Source: Phycicoccus avicenniae (GTDB lineage: Bacteria; Actinomycetota; Actinomycetes; Actinomycetales; Dermatophilaceae). Taken from it: DNA of 64,000 nucleotides. Positions 9,511-19,686 of this stretch are shown here, in pieces. The first letter of the stretch is position 1. Each line of letters opens with the position of its first letter. Location: NCBI RefSeq assembly GCF_018139485.1, contig NZ_JAGSNF010000013.1:46411-110410 (forward strand), given 5' to 3'. Made by a program: the position numbers and the translations under genes. The notes beneath the pieces are model-generated. The model was given only the letters and a program-made list of their open reading frames with translations. It had not been told where the DNA came from and did no database searches.

Positions 9511-11094
9511 TCAGGGCAGGCCGATGCCGCGCAGCACGCGCAGCGCCCGCGTCATGCCGGCGGCGTACCGCGACCCGGACAGCCCGGGCAGGTCGGCGAT
9601 GTTGACGCCCCGCTGGACCGCGACGGTCTGGCTCTCGGTGTACTTCAGCAGGCCCTCGCGGCCGTGCCGACGGCCGAGGCCGGACGCCTTCATGCCGCCC
9701 ATCGGCGCCCCGACGCTCCCCCACGCCGCGGCGTAGCCCTCGTTGACGTTCACGGTGCCGGCGTCGAGCCGGGCGGCGAGCGACCGGCCGCGGCGGACGT
9801 CCCGGGTCCACACCGACGCGTTCAGCCCGTACTCGGTGTCGTTGGCGAGCGCGACGGCCGCCTCGTCCGAGGACACCCGGGTCACGGCGACGACCGGACC
9901 GAAGGTCTCCTCGTCACGGCACGCCATGGCCGACGTCACCCCCTCGAGGACGGTGGGCTCGACGACGTACGGGCCGACGTCCGGCCGGGCGCGACCCCCG
10001 GTGAGCACCCGCGCCCCCTTGGCCACGGCGTCCTCGACGTGCCCGAGCACCCGGTCGCGCTGCGCCTCGCCGACGAGGCTGCCCATGTCGGCGTCCCACG
10101 TGAGGTCGGTCGACAGGCGCATCCGGGCGACGGCGTCGAGGAAGCGGCCGAGGAACTCGTCGGCGACCGCCTCGTGGACGGCGAGCCGCTCGGCGCTGAC
10201 GCACAGCTGCCCGGCGGAGGCGAAGCAGGCGTGCAGGACGCCGGGGACGGCACGACGCAGGTCGGCGTCGTCCGCGACGTAGACGGTGTTCTTGCCGCCG
10301 AGCTCGAGGCTGGCACCGACGAGCCGCCGCCCGGCCGCCTCGGCCACCGTCCGGCCGGTCGGGGTCGACCCGGTGAAGCAGACGTAGTCGGTGCGCCCGA
10401 CGACGGCGGCGCCCGTCGGGTCACCGGGCCCGAGGACGACCTGGACGAGGCCGTCCGGCACCCCGGCCTCCACGAGCAGCGCGACGGCCGCGAGCGCGGT
10501 GAGCGAGCCCTGCGGGTCCGGGCGCAGCACGACGGCATTCCCCGCGAGCAGTGCGGGCAGCGCGTCGGTCACGGCGAGGGTCAGGGGGTAGTTCCACGGT
10601 GCGACGACACCGACGACGCCCTTGGGACGGTGGTGCTCGGTCGTGCGGGTGAGCACCGGCAGGGCACCGGGACGGCGCTGCGGAGCGAGCAGGGCCGGCC
10701 CGCGCCGGGCGTAGTGGCGGCACACGATCGCGACGTCGGCGACCTCCTCGAAGGCGTGCGCACGGGCCTTGCCCGACTCCAGCTGCACGAGGTCGAGCAG
10801 CTCGCCCTGCCGGTCGAGGACGAGGTCGTGCAGGTCCAGCAGCACCCGGGCCCGGTCGGCGACGGGCAGGGACGACCAGCGGCGCCGGGCGGCGCGGGCG
10901 CGGTCGACGGCGACGGTCACGTCGTCCGCGGTGGACGTCGGGAACGTCGCGAGCGGCGCCCCCGTCATCGGTGTCGTCGTCGTGACCGGCGGGCCCGACG
11001 CGACGACGTCCCGCAGCCAGGACCGCACGCGGGCCGGGTCGACCGCGTACGTGGCGCGGGGGTCGGTCTCCGGGTCGGCGATGACGTCGGGCAT
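9511..11094 (-). CDS. gabD2: Succinate-semialdehyde dehydrogenase (GabD2-like aldehyde dehydrogenase)
   Basis: 527-aa NAD(P)-dependent aldehyde dehydrogenase, closest by eye to the GabD2 group that oxidises succinic semialdehyde to succinate. Visible marks are 'PKGVVGVVAPWNYP' in the cofactor domain, 'FTGSTPTGRTVAEAAG', the general base Glu in 'LELGGKN' and the nucleophile Cys in 'SAGQLCVSAERL'. The start is an ATG 36 bp upstream of the convergently reading gap to GuaB3. Substrate specificity cannot be fixed by sequence alone and other semialdehydes are possible. No GABA aminotransferase is nearby, so the pathway context is inferred. Confidence 0.88.
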   Translation of the reverse strand: MPDVIADPETDPRATYAVDPARVRSWLRDVVASGPPVTTTTPMTGAPLATFPTSTADDVTVAVDRARAARRRWSSLPVADRARVLLDLHDLVLDRQGELLDLVQLESGKARAHAFEEVADVAIVCRHYARRGPALLAPQRRPGALPVLTRTTEHHRPKGVVGVVAPWNYPLTLAVTDALPALLAGNAVVLRPDPQGSLTALAAVALLVEAGVPDGLVQVVLGPGDPTGAAVVGRTDYVCFTGSTPTGRTVAEAAGRRLVGASLELGGKNTVYVADDADLRRAVPGVLHACFASAGQLCVSAERLAVHEAVADEFLGRFLDAVARMRLSTDLTWDADMGSLVGEAQRDRVLGHVEDAVAKGARVLTGGRARPDVGPYVVEPTVLEGVTSAMACRDEETFGPVVAVTRVSSDEAAVALANDTEYGLNASVWTRDVRRGRSLAARLDAGTVNVNEGYAAAWGSVGAPMGGMKASGLGRRHGREGLLKYTESQTVAVQRGVNIADLPGLSGSRYAAGMTRALRVLRGIGLP

Positions 11095-11136
11095 ACCGCA
11101 GGGTAACGAGCAGCCCCCGCCGTCAGGGGAACCCGG

Positions 11137-12258
11137 TCAGCTGGCCTGGTAGGGCGCGACGACGACCTCGACGCGCTGGAACTCCTTGAGGTCGAGGTAG
11201 CCGGAGGTCGCCATCGCCCGGCGCAGCGCGCCGACGAGGTTCGTCGTGCCGTCGGCCTGGCGGCTCGGCCCGAAGAGGACCTCCTCGAGCGGCGCGACGC
11301 CGCCGACCTCGACCCGGTGGCCGCGCGGCAGCTCCGCGTGGTGGGCCTCGGGGCCCCAGTGGAAGCCGCGGCCCGGGGCGTCGGTCGCCCGGGCGAGCGC
11401 CGCGCCCAGCATCACGGCGTCGGCGCCGCACGCGACGGCCTTGACGACGTCCCCGCTCGTGCCGACGCCGCCGTCGGCGATGACGTGGACGTACCGGCCA
11501 CCCGACTCGTCGAGGTAGTCGCGGCGAGCGGCGGCCACGTCGGCGATCGCGGAGGCCATCGGGGCGTGGATGCCGAGGGTCCTGCGGGTCGTGTGCGCGG
11601 CACCCCCGCCGAACCCGACGAGGACGCCCGCGGCCCCGGTGCGCATGAGGTGCAGGGCGGCCGAGTAGGACGCGGCGCCCCCGACGACGACCGGCACGTC
11701 GAGCTCGTAGATGAACCGCTTGAGGTTGAGCGGCTCGGCCCGGCCGGAGACGTGCTCGGCGGAGACGGTCGTCCCGCGGATGACGAAGAGGTCGACCCCG
11801 GCGTCGACGACCGTCTTCCACAGCTGCTGGGTGCGCTGCGGGGTGAGGGCGCCGGCGACGGTCACCCCGGCGGCGCGGATCTGCCGCAGGCGCTCGGTGA
11901 CGAGCTCGGGCTGGATCTCGGCGCGGTAGATCTCCTGCATCCGTTGGGTGGCGAGGGCCGGGTCGAGCGTCGCGATCTCGGCGAGCAGCGGGGTGGGGTC
12001 CTCGTAGCGCGTCCACAGCCCCTCGAGGTCCAGGACCGGCAGGCCGCCGTGGTGGCCGAGCGCGATGGCGGTGTCCGGTGACATCACCGAGTCCATCGGT
12101 GCGGAGATCACCGGGATGTCGAAGTGGTAGGCGTCGATCTGCCAGCCGGTCGACACCTCCTCCGGGTCGCGGGTGCGCCGCGAGGGCACGATCGCGATGT
12201 CGTCGAAGGAGTAGGCGCGGCGACCGCGCTTTCCACGGCCGATCTCGATCTCGGTCAC
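11137..12258 (-). CDS. guaB3: GuaB3 family IMP dehydrogenase-related protein
   Basis: 373-aa TIM-barrel protein of the GuaB3 family, related to IMP dehydrogenase but lacking the CBS-domain insert. It opens with 'MTEIEIGRGKRGRRAYSFDD', shows 'VISAPMDSVMSPDTAIALG' and ends close to 'FQRVEVVVAPYQAS'. The segment aligning with the IMPDH catalytic loop GPGSICTTR reads 'GGGAAHTTR', so the catalytic Cys is replaced by His. A second motif, 'VIRGTTVSAEHV', is typical of GuaB3. Actinobacteria commonly carry one GuaB and one GuaB3; the latter's physiological reaction is not settled as far as I know. guaB itself lies 2.3 kb away. Confidence 0.92.
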   Translation of the reverse strand: MTEIEIGRGKRGRRAYSFDDIAIVPSRRTRDPEEVSTGWQIDAYHFDIPVISAPMDSVMSPDTAIALGHHGGLPVLDLEGLWTRYEDPTPLLAEIATLDPALATQRMQEIYRAEIQPELVTERLRQIRAAGVTVAGALTPQRTQQLWKTVVDAGVDLFVIRGTTVSAEHVSGRAEPLNLKRFIYELDVPVVVGGAASYSAALHLMRTGAAGVLVGFGGGAAHTTRRTLGIHAPMASAIADVAAARRDYLDESGGRYVHVIADGGVGTSGDVVKAVACGADAVMLGAALARATDAPGRGFHWGPEAHHAELPRGHRVEVGGVAPLEEVLFGPSRQADGTTNLVGALRRAMATSGYLDLKEFQRVEVVVAPYQAS

Positions 12259-12320
12259 CCGCGCAGCCTACCGACGTGCCCGGGCGCCCGGTGCCCCCGC
12301 CCGTCGGCCATGCTGGGGCG

Positions 12321-13373
12321 ATGAGGACCGGAGCGCACAACGCGATCACCGACGTCCCCGGCGTGCGGGTCGGGCACGCGACCCGCGACGAGCCCGGCTG
12401 GCTCACCGGCACGACGGTCGTGCTGCCGCCGCCCGGGACGACCGGCGGGGTCGACGTCCGGGGCGGCGGCCCGGGGACCCGCGAGACCGACCTGCTCGAC
12501 CCGGCGAACGGGGTGGACCGGGTCGACGCCGTCGTGCTCTCCGGGGGCAGCGCGTTCGGGCTGGCCGCGGCCGACGGCGTCGCTGACGCGGTGTGGGACG
12601 CCGGCGGCGGCTGGCCGGTCGGCGCCGCCGAGCACGCGCGGGTGCCGATCGTGCCGTCGGCGATCGTCTTCGACCTCGGTCGCGGCGCGTCCGGTCCCGA
12701 CGGCTGGCGGCACCACCCGACCGCCGCCGACGGGGCGGCCGCCGTCGCGGCGGCGGCCGACGGTCCGGTGCCGTCGGGGTCGGTCGGGGTGGGGACGGGC
12801 GCCCGGGCCGGCGGGCTGCGCGGTGGCGTCGGGTCGGCGTCCGCGGTGCTGTCGTCCGGTGTGGTCGTCGGGGCGCTCGTCGCGGTCAACGCCGTGGGGT
12901 TGCCGTTAGGCCCCGACGGGCGGCTGCTCGGGGCGTCGTGGACGCTCCCCGAGGACCACGACGCGCTGCCCGACCCGGACCCCGACGCCCTCGCGGCGTT
13001 CCTGCAGGCCCGGGCCGAGGAGGTCGAGGCGATGCGCCAGGGGCGGGCGACGACGCTCGCCGTCGTCGCGACCGACGCCACGCTCGACACGGGTGGCTGC
13101 CGCCGGCTCGCCACCGTGTCGCACGACGGGATGGCCCGCGCCCTCTCCCCGGTGCACACGGCCTTCGACGGCGACACCGTGTTCTCACTCGCGACGGGCG
13201 GACGTCCCACTCCCGAGGCGCTCGACCTGCTGGAGCTGCACGACGCGGCGGCCCGCTGCGTCACCCGGGCGATCGTGCGCGCGCTGCTCGCGGCGACATC
13301 GGTCGACCGGTCGGCGGACGGTGGGCTCGTCGCCCCGTCCTGGGTCGACGCGATGACCTGCCCGCCGGCCTGA
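12321..13373 (+). CDS. P1 family peptidase (DmpA/BapA-type Ntn hydrolase)
   Basis: 350-aa member of peptidase family S58/P1, autoprocessing N-terminal-nucleophile aminopeptidases related to DmpA and beta-peptidyl aminopeptidases. Marks are 'NAITDVPGVRVGHAT' at the N-terminus, 'VVLSGGSAFGLAAADGV', the small-residue-rich 'VGVGTGARAGGLRGGVGSAS' loop, and the processing region 'GRATTLAVVATDATL', where a Thr stands where DmpA uses Ser. Length fits a precursor that splits into alpha and beta chains before that Thr. The ATG start at 12321 gives the family N-terminus without extra residues. It diverges from guaB3. The natural substrate is unknown. Confidence 0.9.
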   Translation: MRTGAHNAITDVPGVRVGHATRDEPGWLTGTTVVLPPPGTTGGVDVRGGGPGTRETDLLDPANGVDRVDAVVLSGGSAFGLAAADGVADAVWDAGGGWPVGAAEHARVPIVPSAIVFDLGRGASGPDGWRHHPTAADGAAAVAAAADGPVPSGSVGVGTGARAGGLRGGVGSASAVLSSGVVVGALVAVNAVGLPLGPDGRLLGASWTLPEDHDALPDPDPDALAAFLQARAEEVEAMRQGRATTLAVVATDATLDTGGCRRLATVSHDGMARALSPVHTAFDGDTVFSLATGGRPTPEALDLLELHDAAARCVTRAIVRALLAATSVDRSADGGLVAPSWVDAMTCPPA

Positions 13374-13415
13374 CCGGGCATCCGCGCCCCACGCGTCACG
13401 TCCGCCCCATCCACC

Positions 13416-13490
13416 CCGGCGACCTCGTCGCGTCCTGCCGATCTCGCCGACTCCGGGTGTCGTGGCGGCACGGCTCGGCGAGGTCGCCGG
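13416..13490. repeat. 12-bp inverted repeat between convergent genes
   Basis: Arms CCGGCGACCTCG (13416-13427) and CGAGGTCGCCGG (13479-13490) are perfect complements separated by 51 nt, in the 197-bp gap between the P1 peptidase and the convergent serine-hydrolase gene. A second small hairpin (GGGAGA-GG-TCTCCC, 13514-13527) follows. Transcript-end structure is the simplest reading; nothing else is seen in this gap. Confidence 0.4.
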
Positions 13491-13570
13491 TGGTCGGCGA
13501 GGTCGACGTGCGTGGGAGAGGTCTCCCCCGGCGGCGGGTCAGGGGGATACGTCCGGACGGACGGGGCCCG

Positions 13571-14518
13571 TCAGGAGATGCGGCGGGCGAGGAGGTCGGC
13601 CATCCGGTCCATCTGCCACACGTGGGCGGCATCGCCGTCGGTCTGCACGACGGCCGGCCCGACGCCGACGGTGATGATGGCGACGGCGTAGCCCCCGACG
13701 ATCCCCATCTGCCGGGTCTCGGTGTCCGAGCGCAGCCAGCCGCCCTTCATCGCGCTCGCCCCGATCCGGCCGAGCCCCCACCGGTGCGCCGCGATCGGCT
13801 GCATCTGCGACAGGAGGTACTCGGACGCGGCCGGGCTGACGACCCGTCCGGCGGCGAGCGCCGCCATGAAGCGCACCTGCTCGCGCGGGCTCCACGCCAT
13901 GAGGCCCTGCGAGCGGTCCGGGGCGACCGTCGTGCCGTCCCCGACGTCCCGGAGCACCTGCGTGATCGCTGCCCCCGGGCTGCCGGGGATGCGGTCGCGG
14001 ATGGCGACGACGGCGTTCCCGTCGCTCGCGGTCAGGGCCGAGGCGATGAGGCCGCGCTCGGTGTCCGGGACCTGCGACGGGTCGCCGCCGACGACGGTGT
14101 CGAGGTAGGCCGCGACGACGAGCACCTTCGAGGTCGACCACGCGCTGACGCTCGGCACCGATCCCTCGGTCGTCACCGCCGACGGGTTCGACAGCGGGGC
14201 GTAGACGATGGCGCTGCGGGTGTCGCCCTCGAGCGAGGTGAGCGCGTCCCCGGCGCTCCCGCCCACGCCGCCCCCTCCGCCGGCGGCCTCGGGAGCGGGG
14301 CCCGCGGCGGGCGGCGGGGCGACCGGCTCGGGCTTCGGCACGCCCGTGACGACGACGTCCTCCGCCGCCGGCTCGGGCCGCCCCGACGGTGTCGGCGCGG
14401 TCACCGGGCCGGGCGGAGTCGGTGTCGCGTCGGTCGTCGGTCCCGGGTCGCTCGGCGTCGTGCCGCACGCCGCGGCGAGCAGCGCGACGAGCAGGAGGGC
14501 GGGGACGGGGCGGAGCAC
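13571..14518 (-). CDS. Lipoprotein serine hydrolase, class A beta-lactamase-like
   Basis: 315-aa exported protein. The GTG start at 14518 gives a short signal ending in the lipobox 'LLAAAC', so Cys18 is the likely lipidated residue. A Pro/Thr/Gly-rich linker (about residues 20-90) then leads to a penicillin-recognising fold. The SxxK motif is STSK in 'SAWSTSKVLVVAAY', the SDN-position motif reads SDG ('TASDGNAVVAI') and the KTG-position motif reads KGG ('AMKGGWLRS'). There is no classic class A omega-loop ExxLN that I can see, so beta-lactam hydrolysis is doubtful; a transpeptidase-like or esterase role outside the membrane is as likely. It is 84 bp downstream of guaB on the same strand. Confidence 0.85.
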   Translation of the reverse strand: MLRPVPALLLVALLAAACGTTPSDPGPTTDATPTPPGPVTAPTPSGRPEPAAEDVVVTGVPKPEPVAPPPAAGPAPEAAGGGGGVGGSAGDALTSLEGDTRSAIVYAPLSNPSAVTTEGSVPSVSAWSTSKVLVVAAYLDTVVGGDPSQVPDTERGLIASALTASDGNAVVAIRDRIPGSPGAAITQVLRDVGDGTTVAPDRSQGLMAWSPREQVRFMAALAAGRVVSPAASEYLLSQMQPIAAHRWGLGRIGASAMKGGWLRSDTETRQMGIVGGYAVAIITVGVGPAVVQTDGDAAHVWQMDRMADLLARRIS

Positions 14519-14601
14519 GCGGCGACGATACGCGCCGGGCCGCCGGCGCACGACCCGGCCGCCGGCCCCCCTCTCAGCGTCCTGCTCGGTGCGGGCGCGG
14601 C

Positions 14602-16194
<1,593 letters not shown>

Positions 16195-16326
16195 CTACGA
16201 CCCGTGGCCACCCCCCGTGACCACCCGGCGGGCCGTCCCGCGCCCCGCCGGGGGGTGGGTCGGGCGCGCCGCGACGACGGCGGGCCCTGCGCCTGCCCCA
16301 CCTGCGACGACGCCGTTCCCGGTGAA

Positions 16327-16354
16327 TTGACCAAAGCCTTACCCGGCCTATGCC
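16327..16354 (+). promoter_or_regulatory. Candidate whiB3 promoter
   Basis: TTGACC at 16327-16332 and TATGCC at 16349-16354 are separated by 16 bp in a locally AT-richer stretch upstream of the WhiB gene. The -35 is close to the actinobacterial housekeeping consensus, the -10 is weaker. The likely leader would be about 75 nt. A good Shine-Dalgarno, GGAGG, lies 7 nt before the chosen ATG. Confidence 0.35.
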
Positions 16355-16435
16355 CGACCGCGAACGATGCGCAATTACGGTCGATTTCGTCGCCGCTCGG
16401 GGAAGTGGCGGTCGAGGAATGTGCGGAGGTACGAG

Positions 16436-16726
16436 ATGGCCGAGATCACCCGGCTCCCAGGACCCGTGGCCGACCTCTGGGACTGGCAGCTCGACGGAGC
16501 GTGCCGCCGGGTCGGTCCCGAGGTGTTCTTCCACCCCGAGGGCGAGCGTGGCAGCAAGCGCCACCACCGCGACACCGCGGCCAAGGAGGTCTGCCTCTCC
16601 TGCCCCGTCCTCGCCCAGTGCCGCTCGCACGCCCTCGCCGTCCGCGAGCCCTACGGCGTATGGGGCGGGCTCACCGAGGACGAGCGCGAGGCCCACTACT
16701 CGCGGGAGCGGCACATCGCCTCCTGA
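16436..16726 (+). CDS. whiB3: WhiB-family Fe-S regulator, WhiB3/WhiD type
   Basis: 96-aa Wbl protein carrying a [4Fe-4S] cluster, expected to bind the primary sigma factor and control redox- or development-related genes. Cluster ligands are Cys23, Cys53, Cys56 and Cys62 (spacing CxxCx5C), followed by the GVWGG turn at 74-78. Before it, 'LPGPVADLWDWQLDG', 'FFHPEGERG' and 'RSHALAVREPYG' match the WhiB3 (mycobacteria) / WhiD (Streptomyces) group rather than WhiB1 or WhiB2. The ATG at 16436 has a strong GGAGG and yields the family N-terminus; an upstream in-frame ATG would add 23 unlike residues. In mycobacteria this gene also sits near groEL and guaB. Confidence 0.95.
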   Translation: MAEITRLPGPVADLWDWQLDGACRRVGPEVFFHPEGERGSKRHHRDTAAKEVCLSCPVLAQCRSHALAVREPYGVWGGLTEDEREAHYSRERHIAS

Positions 16727-16748
16727 GGCGCAGACGCACGCTCCTCCA

Positions 16749-16766
16749 GGCGGCCGGAGAGCCGCC
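16749..16766 (+). terminator. Hairpin downstream of whiB3
   Basis: GGCGGC and GCCGCC form a 6-bp GC stem with a 6-nt loop starting 23 bp after the whiB3 stop. No T-tract follows, which is common in high-GC actinobacteria. Position is the main support. Confidence 0.4.
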
Positions 16767-16808
16767 ACGCCCCGTCAGGGGCCCCACAGCCGGGTCACGC
16801 CCGTCGAC

Positions 16809-16860
16809 GTGGGGGCGAGAGCCCACGACGACGGATCCCGTGGGGGCGAGAGCCCACGGG
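16809..16860. repeat. Two copies of an 18-nt hairpin, 31 bp apart
   Basis: The hairpin GTGGG-GGCGAGAG-CCCAC occurs twice with identical loop and a period of 31 bp (T of the first copy at 16810, of the second at 16841). In the second copy the stem extends to CCGTGGG/CCCACGG. The two copies stand directly before the long G/C homopolymer tract. They could be the readable edge of a longer hairpin array. Confidence 0.6.
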
Positions 16861-16880
16861 TGCCGGTGGCCCGCCGCCGC

Positions 16881-16986
16881 GGGGGGGGGGGGGGGGGGGG
16901 GGGGCCCCCCCCCCCCCCCCCCGCCCCCCCCCCCCCCCCCCCCCCCCCCCCGGGCCGGGCCCCCCCCCCCCCCCCCCCCCCCCCCC
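16881..16986. repeat. Low-complexity poly-G/poly-C tract
   Basis: Twenty-four G are followed at once by 18 C, one G, 28 C, GGG-CC-GGG, 27 C and one final G boundary. A G-run meeting a C-run is a perfect self-complement and would fold into a hairpin or form G-quadruplex and i-motif structures. Nothing else in the window resembles it. An assembly or base-calling artefact at a hard hairpin array is at least as likely as a real tract. Confidence 0.7.
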
Positions 16987-17106
16987 GCCCCTCCGCCTCG
17001 CGCGGCTCCTCCACTGTCGCGGCCCCTGACCTCCCCCGGCCTTTCGACCTCTCGCGGCCGCTCCGCTGCCACGACCCCTCTGCCTCGGCGGCCCTACGCT
17101 GGCCCC

Positions 17107-17328
17107 GTGGACCCCTTCGACGTGCCCATCCGTGACGCCACGATCCGCCTCGGCCAGCTGCTCAAGCTGAGCGGCCTCGTCGAGGACGGTGCGAGTGCGC
17201 GCCTCGTCGTCGAGCAGGGGCTCGTCACGGTCGACGGCGAGACCGAGACCCGCCGCGGCCGGCAGGTCGCCGTCGGGTCGCTCGTCGCGCTCGAGGGCGC
17301 GGGAACCATCCGGGTCACCTCCGGCTGA
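17107..17328 (+). CDS. RNA-binding S4 domain protein (YbcJ/RlbA-like)
   Basis: 73-aa protein that is essentially one S4 domain, the small RNA-binding module of ribosomal protein S4 and pseudouridine synthases. Visible features are 'IRLGQLLKLSGLVEDGASARLVVEQGLVTVDGE' split over the alpha-L fold, with 'VDGETETRRGRQVAVG' as the typical turn before the last strands. GTG start at 17107; a second GTG five codons in is possible. It stands alone between the low-complexity gap and the convergent groEL. A ribosome- or tRNA-related role is likely from the fold, but there is no direct evidence. Confidence 0.88.
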   Translation: MDPFDVPIRDATIRLGQLLKLSGLVEDGASARLVVEQGLVTVDGETETRRGRQVAVGSLVALEGAGTIRVTSG

Positions 17329-17384
17329 CCGGCCCCGGACGCACCGATGCCGCCCGGCCCCGGACGCACCGATGCCGCCCGGCC
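17329..17384. repeat. 25-bp tandem repeat, about 2.2 copies
   Basis: The unit GGCCCCGGACGCACCGATGC plus CGCCC repeats with a 25-bp period directly after the S4 gene stop. A third copy begins and then diverges. It lies between convergent genes and may help end transcription. Confidence 0.6.
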
Positions 17385-17414
17385 CCGAGGGGACCGGACG
17401 GCATCCGGTGGGAT

Positions 17415-17430
17415 GACGCCCGTGGGCGTC
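17415..17430. terminator. Hairpin between the S4 gene and groEL
   Basis: GACGCC-CGTG-GGCGTC forms a 6-bp stem with a tetraloop between the convergent stops at 17328 and 17441. It could serve both transcripts. No T-tract. Confidence 0.4.
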
Positions 17431-17440
17431 CGAGGGGAGG

Positions 17441-19147
<1,707 letters not shown>

Positions 19148-19441
19148 TCAGCCGACGACGGCGAGCACGTCGCGCGCGGAGAGGATGAGGTAGTCCTCGC
19201 CCGCGTGCTTGATCTCGGTGCCGCCGTACTTGCTGAAGATGACGCGGTCGCCGACGTTGACGTCGAGCGGGACGCGGTTGCCCTTGTCGTCGATGCGACC
19301 CGGGCCGACCGCGAGGACCTCGCCCTCCTGGGGCTTCTCCTTCGCGGTGTCCGGGATGACGAGACCGGACGCGGTCGTCTGCTCGGCCTCGAGGCCCTTG
19401 ATGACGATGCGGTCCTCGAGCGGCTTGATGGAAACCGACAC
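19148..19441 (-). CDS. groS: Co-chaperonin GroES
   Basis: 97-aa lid protein of the GroEL chamber. The GTG at 19439-19441 is chosen because it gives the family N-terminus '[20 protein letters not shown]' and is preceded by a strong GGGGAGG site; a longer upstream reading adds unrelated residues. The mobile loop '[21 protein letters not shown]' and the C-terminal '[15 protein letters not shown]' are typical. First gene of the heat-shock operon with groL. Confidence 0.97.
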   Translation of the reverse strand: MSVSIKPLEDRIVIKGLEAEQTTASGLVIPDTAKEKPQEGEVLAVGPGRIDDKGNRVPLDVNVGDRVIFSKYGGTEIKHAGEDYLILSARDVLAVVG

Positions 19442-19540
19442 GGTGTGCTCCTCCCCTTGTGGGATGAGTCGTGGTGGACTGATGACTGGTGCACCCGGGC
19501 CGTGCTCGCCGTCGCGGGGGTCGACCACGGCCGTGGGGGC

Positions 19541-19565
19541 TGGCACTCACCGTCGGTGAGTGCCA
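19541..19565 (-). promoter_or_regulatory. CIRCE operator 1 (HrcA box)
   Basis: TGGCACTC and GAGTGCCA are separated by exactly 9 nt, matching the CIRCE consensus GCACTC-N9-GAGTGC. It lies downstream of the predicted -10 of the groES promoter and about 100 bp before the groS start, where bound HrcA repressor would block transcription at normal temperature. hrcA is not in the window. Confidence 0.93.
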
Positions 19566-19573
19566 ATGGGGCA

Positions 19574-19603
19574 AATCTAGGTCCGCGTCTGGCACTCGGT
19601 CAA
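19574..19603 (-). promoter_or_regulatory. groESL promoter
   Basis: On the minus strand TTGACC (19603-19598) and TAGATT (19579-19574) are separated by 18 bp, a good vegetative-type promoter. The -35 lies inside the second CIRCE element and the -10 lies between the two CIRCE elements, so both operators flank or overlap the polymerase site. Confidence 0.75.
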
Positions 19604-19615
19604 CTCGAGTGCCAG
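19589..19615 (-). promoter_or_regulatory. CIRCE operator 2 (HrcA box)
   Basis: CTGGCACTC and GAGTGCCAG flank a 9-nt spacer; arms of 9 bp are perfect. It overlaps the -35 of the groESL promoter. Two CIRCE copies before groES are also known in other actinobacteria. Confidence 0.93.
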
Positions 19616-19686
19616 CCCCCGGGGTCCTGCCGTGTCCCGGGAGTTGCCGCGAGGGGCGTCCGCGGCGGGTGGCAGGATGCGACACC

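Larger units (their letters stand above)
16727..17106. other. 380-bp gap holding hairpins and a G/C homopolymer tract
   Basis: No convincing gene lies here. From left to right it holds the whiB3 hairpin, two copies of an 18-nt hairpin repeat, a run of 24 G (16881-16904) followed by C runs of 18, 28 and 27 broken by single G or GGG-CC-GGG (16905-16986), and then ordinary sequence with the start region of the S4-domain gene. The open frames through the homopolymer encode only poly-Gly or poly-Pro and are not believable. Confidence 0.8.

Noticed and set aside
16881..17072. Poly-Gly/poly-Pro coding frames
   Set aside because: They are translations of the homopolymer tract and change meaning in every frame.
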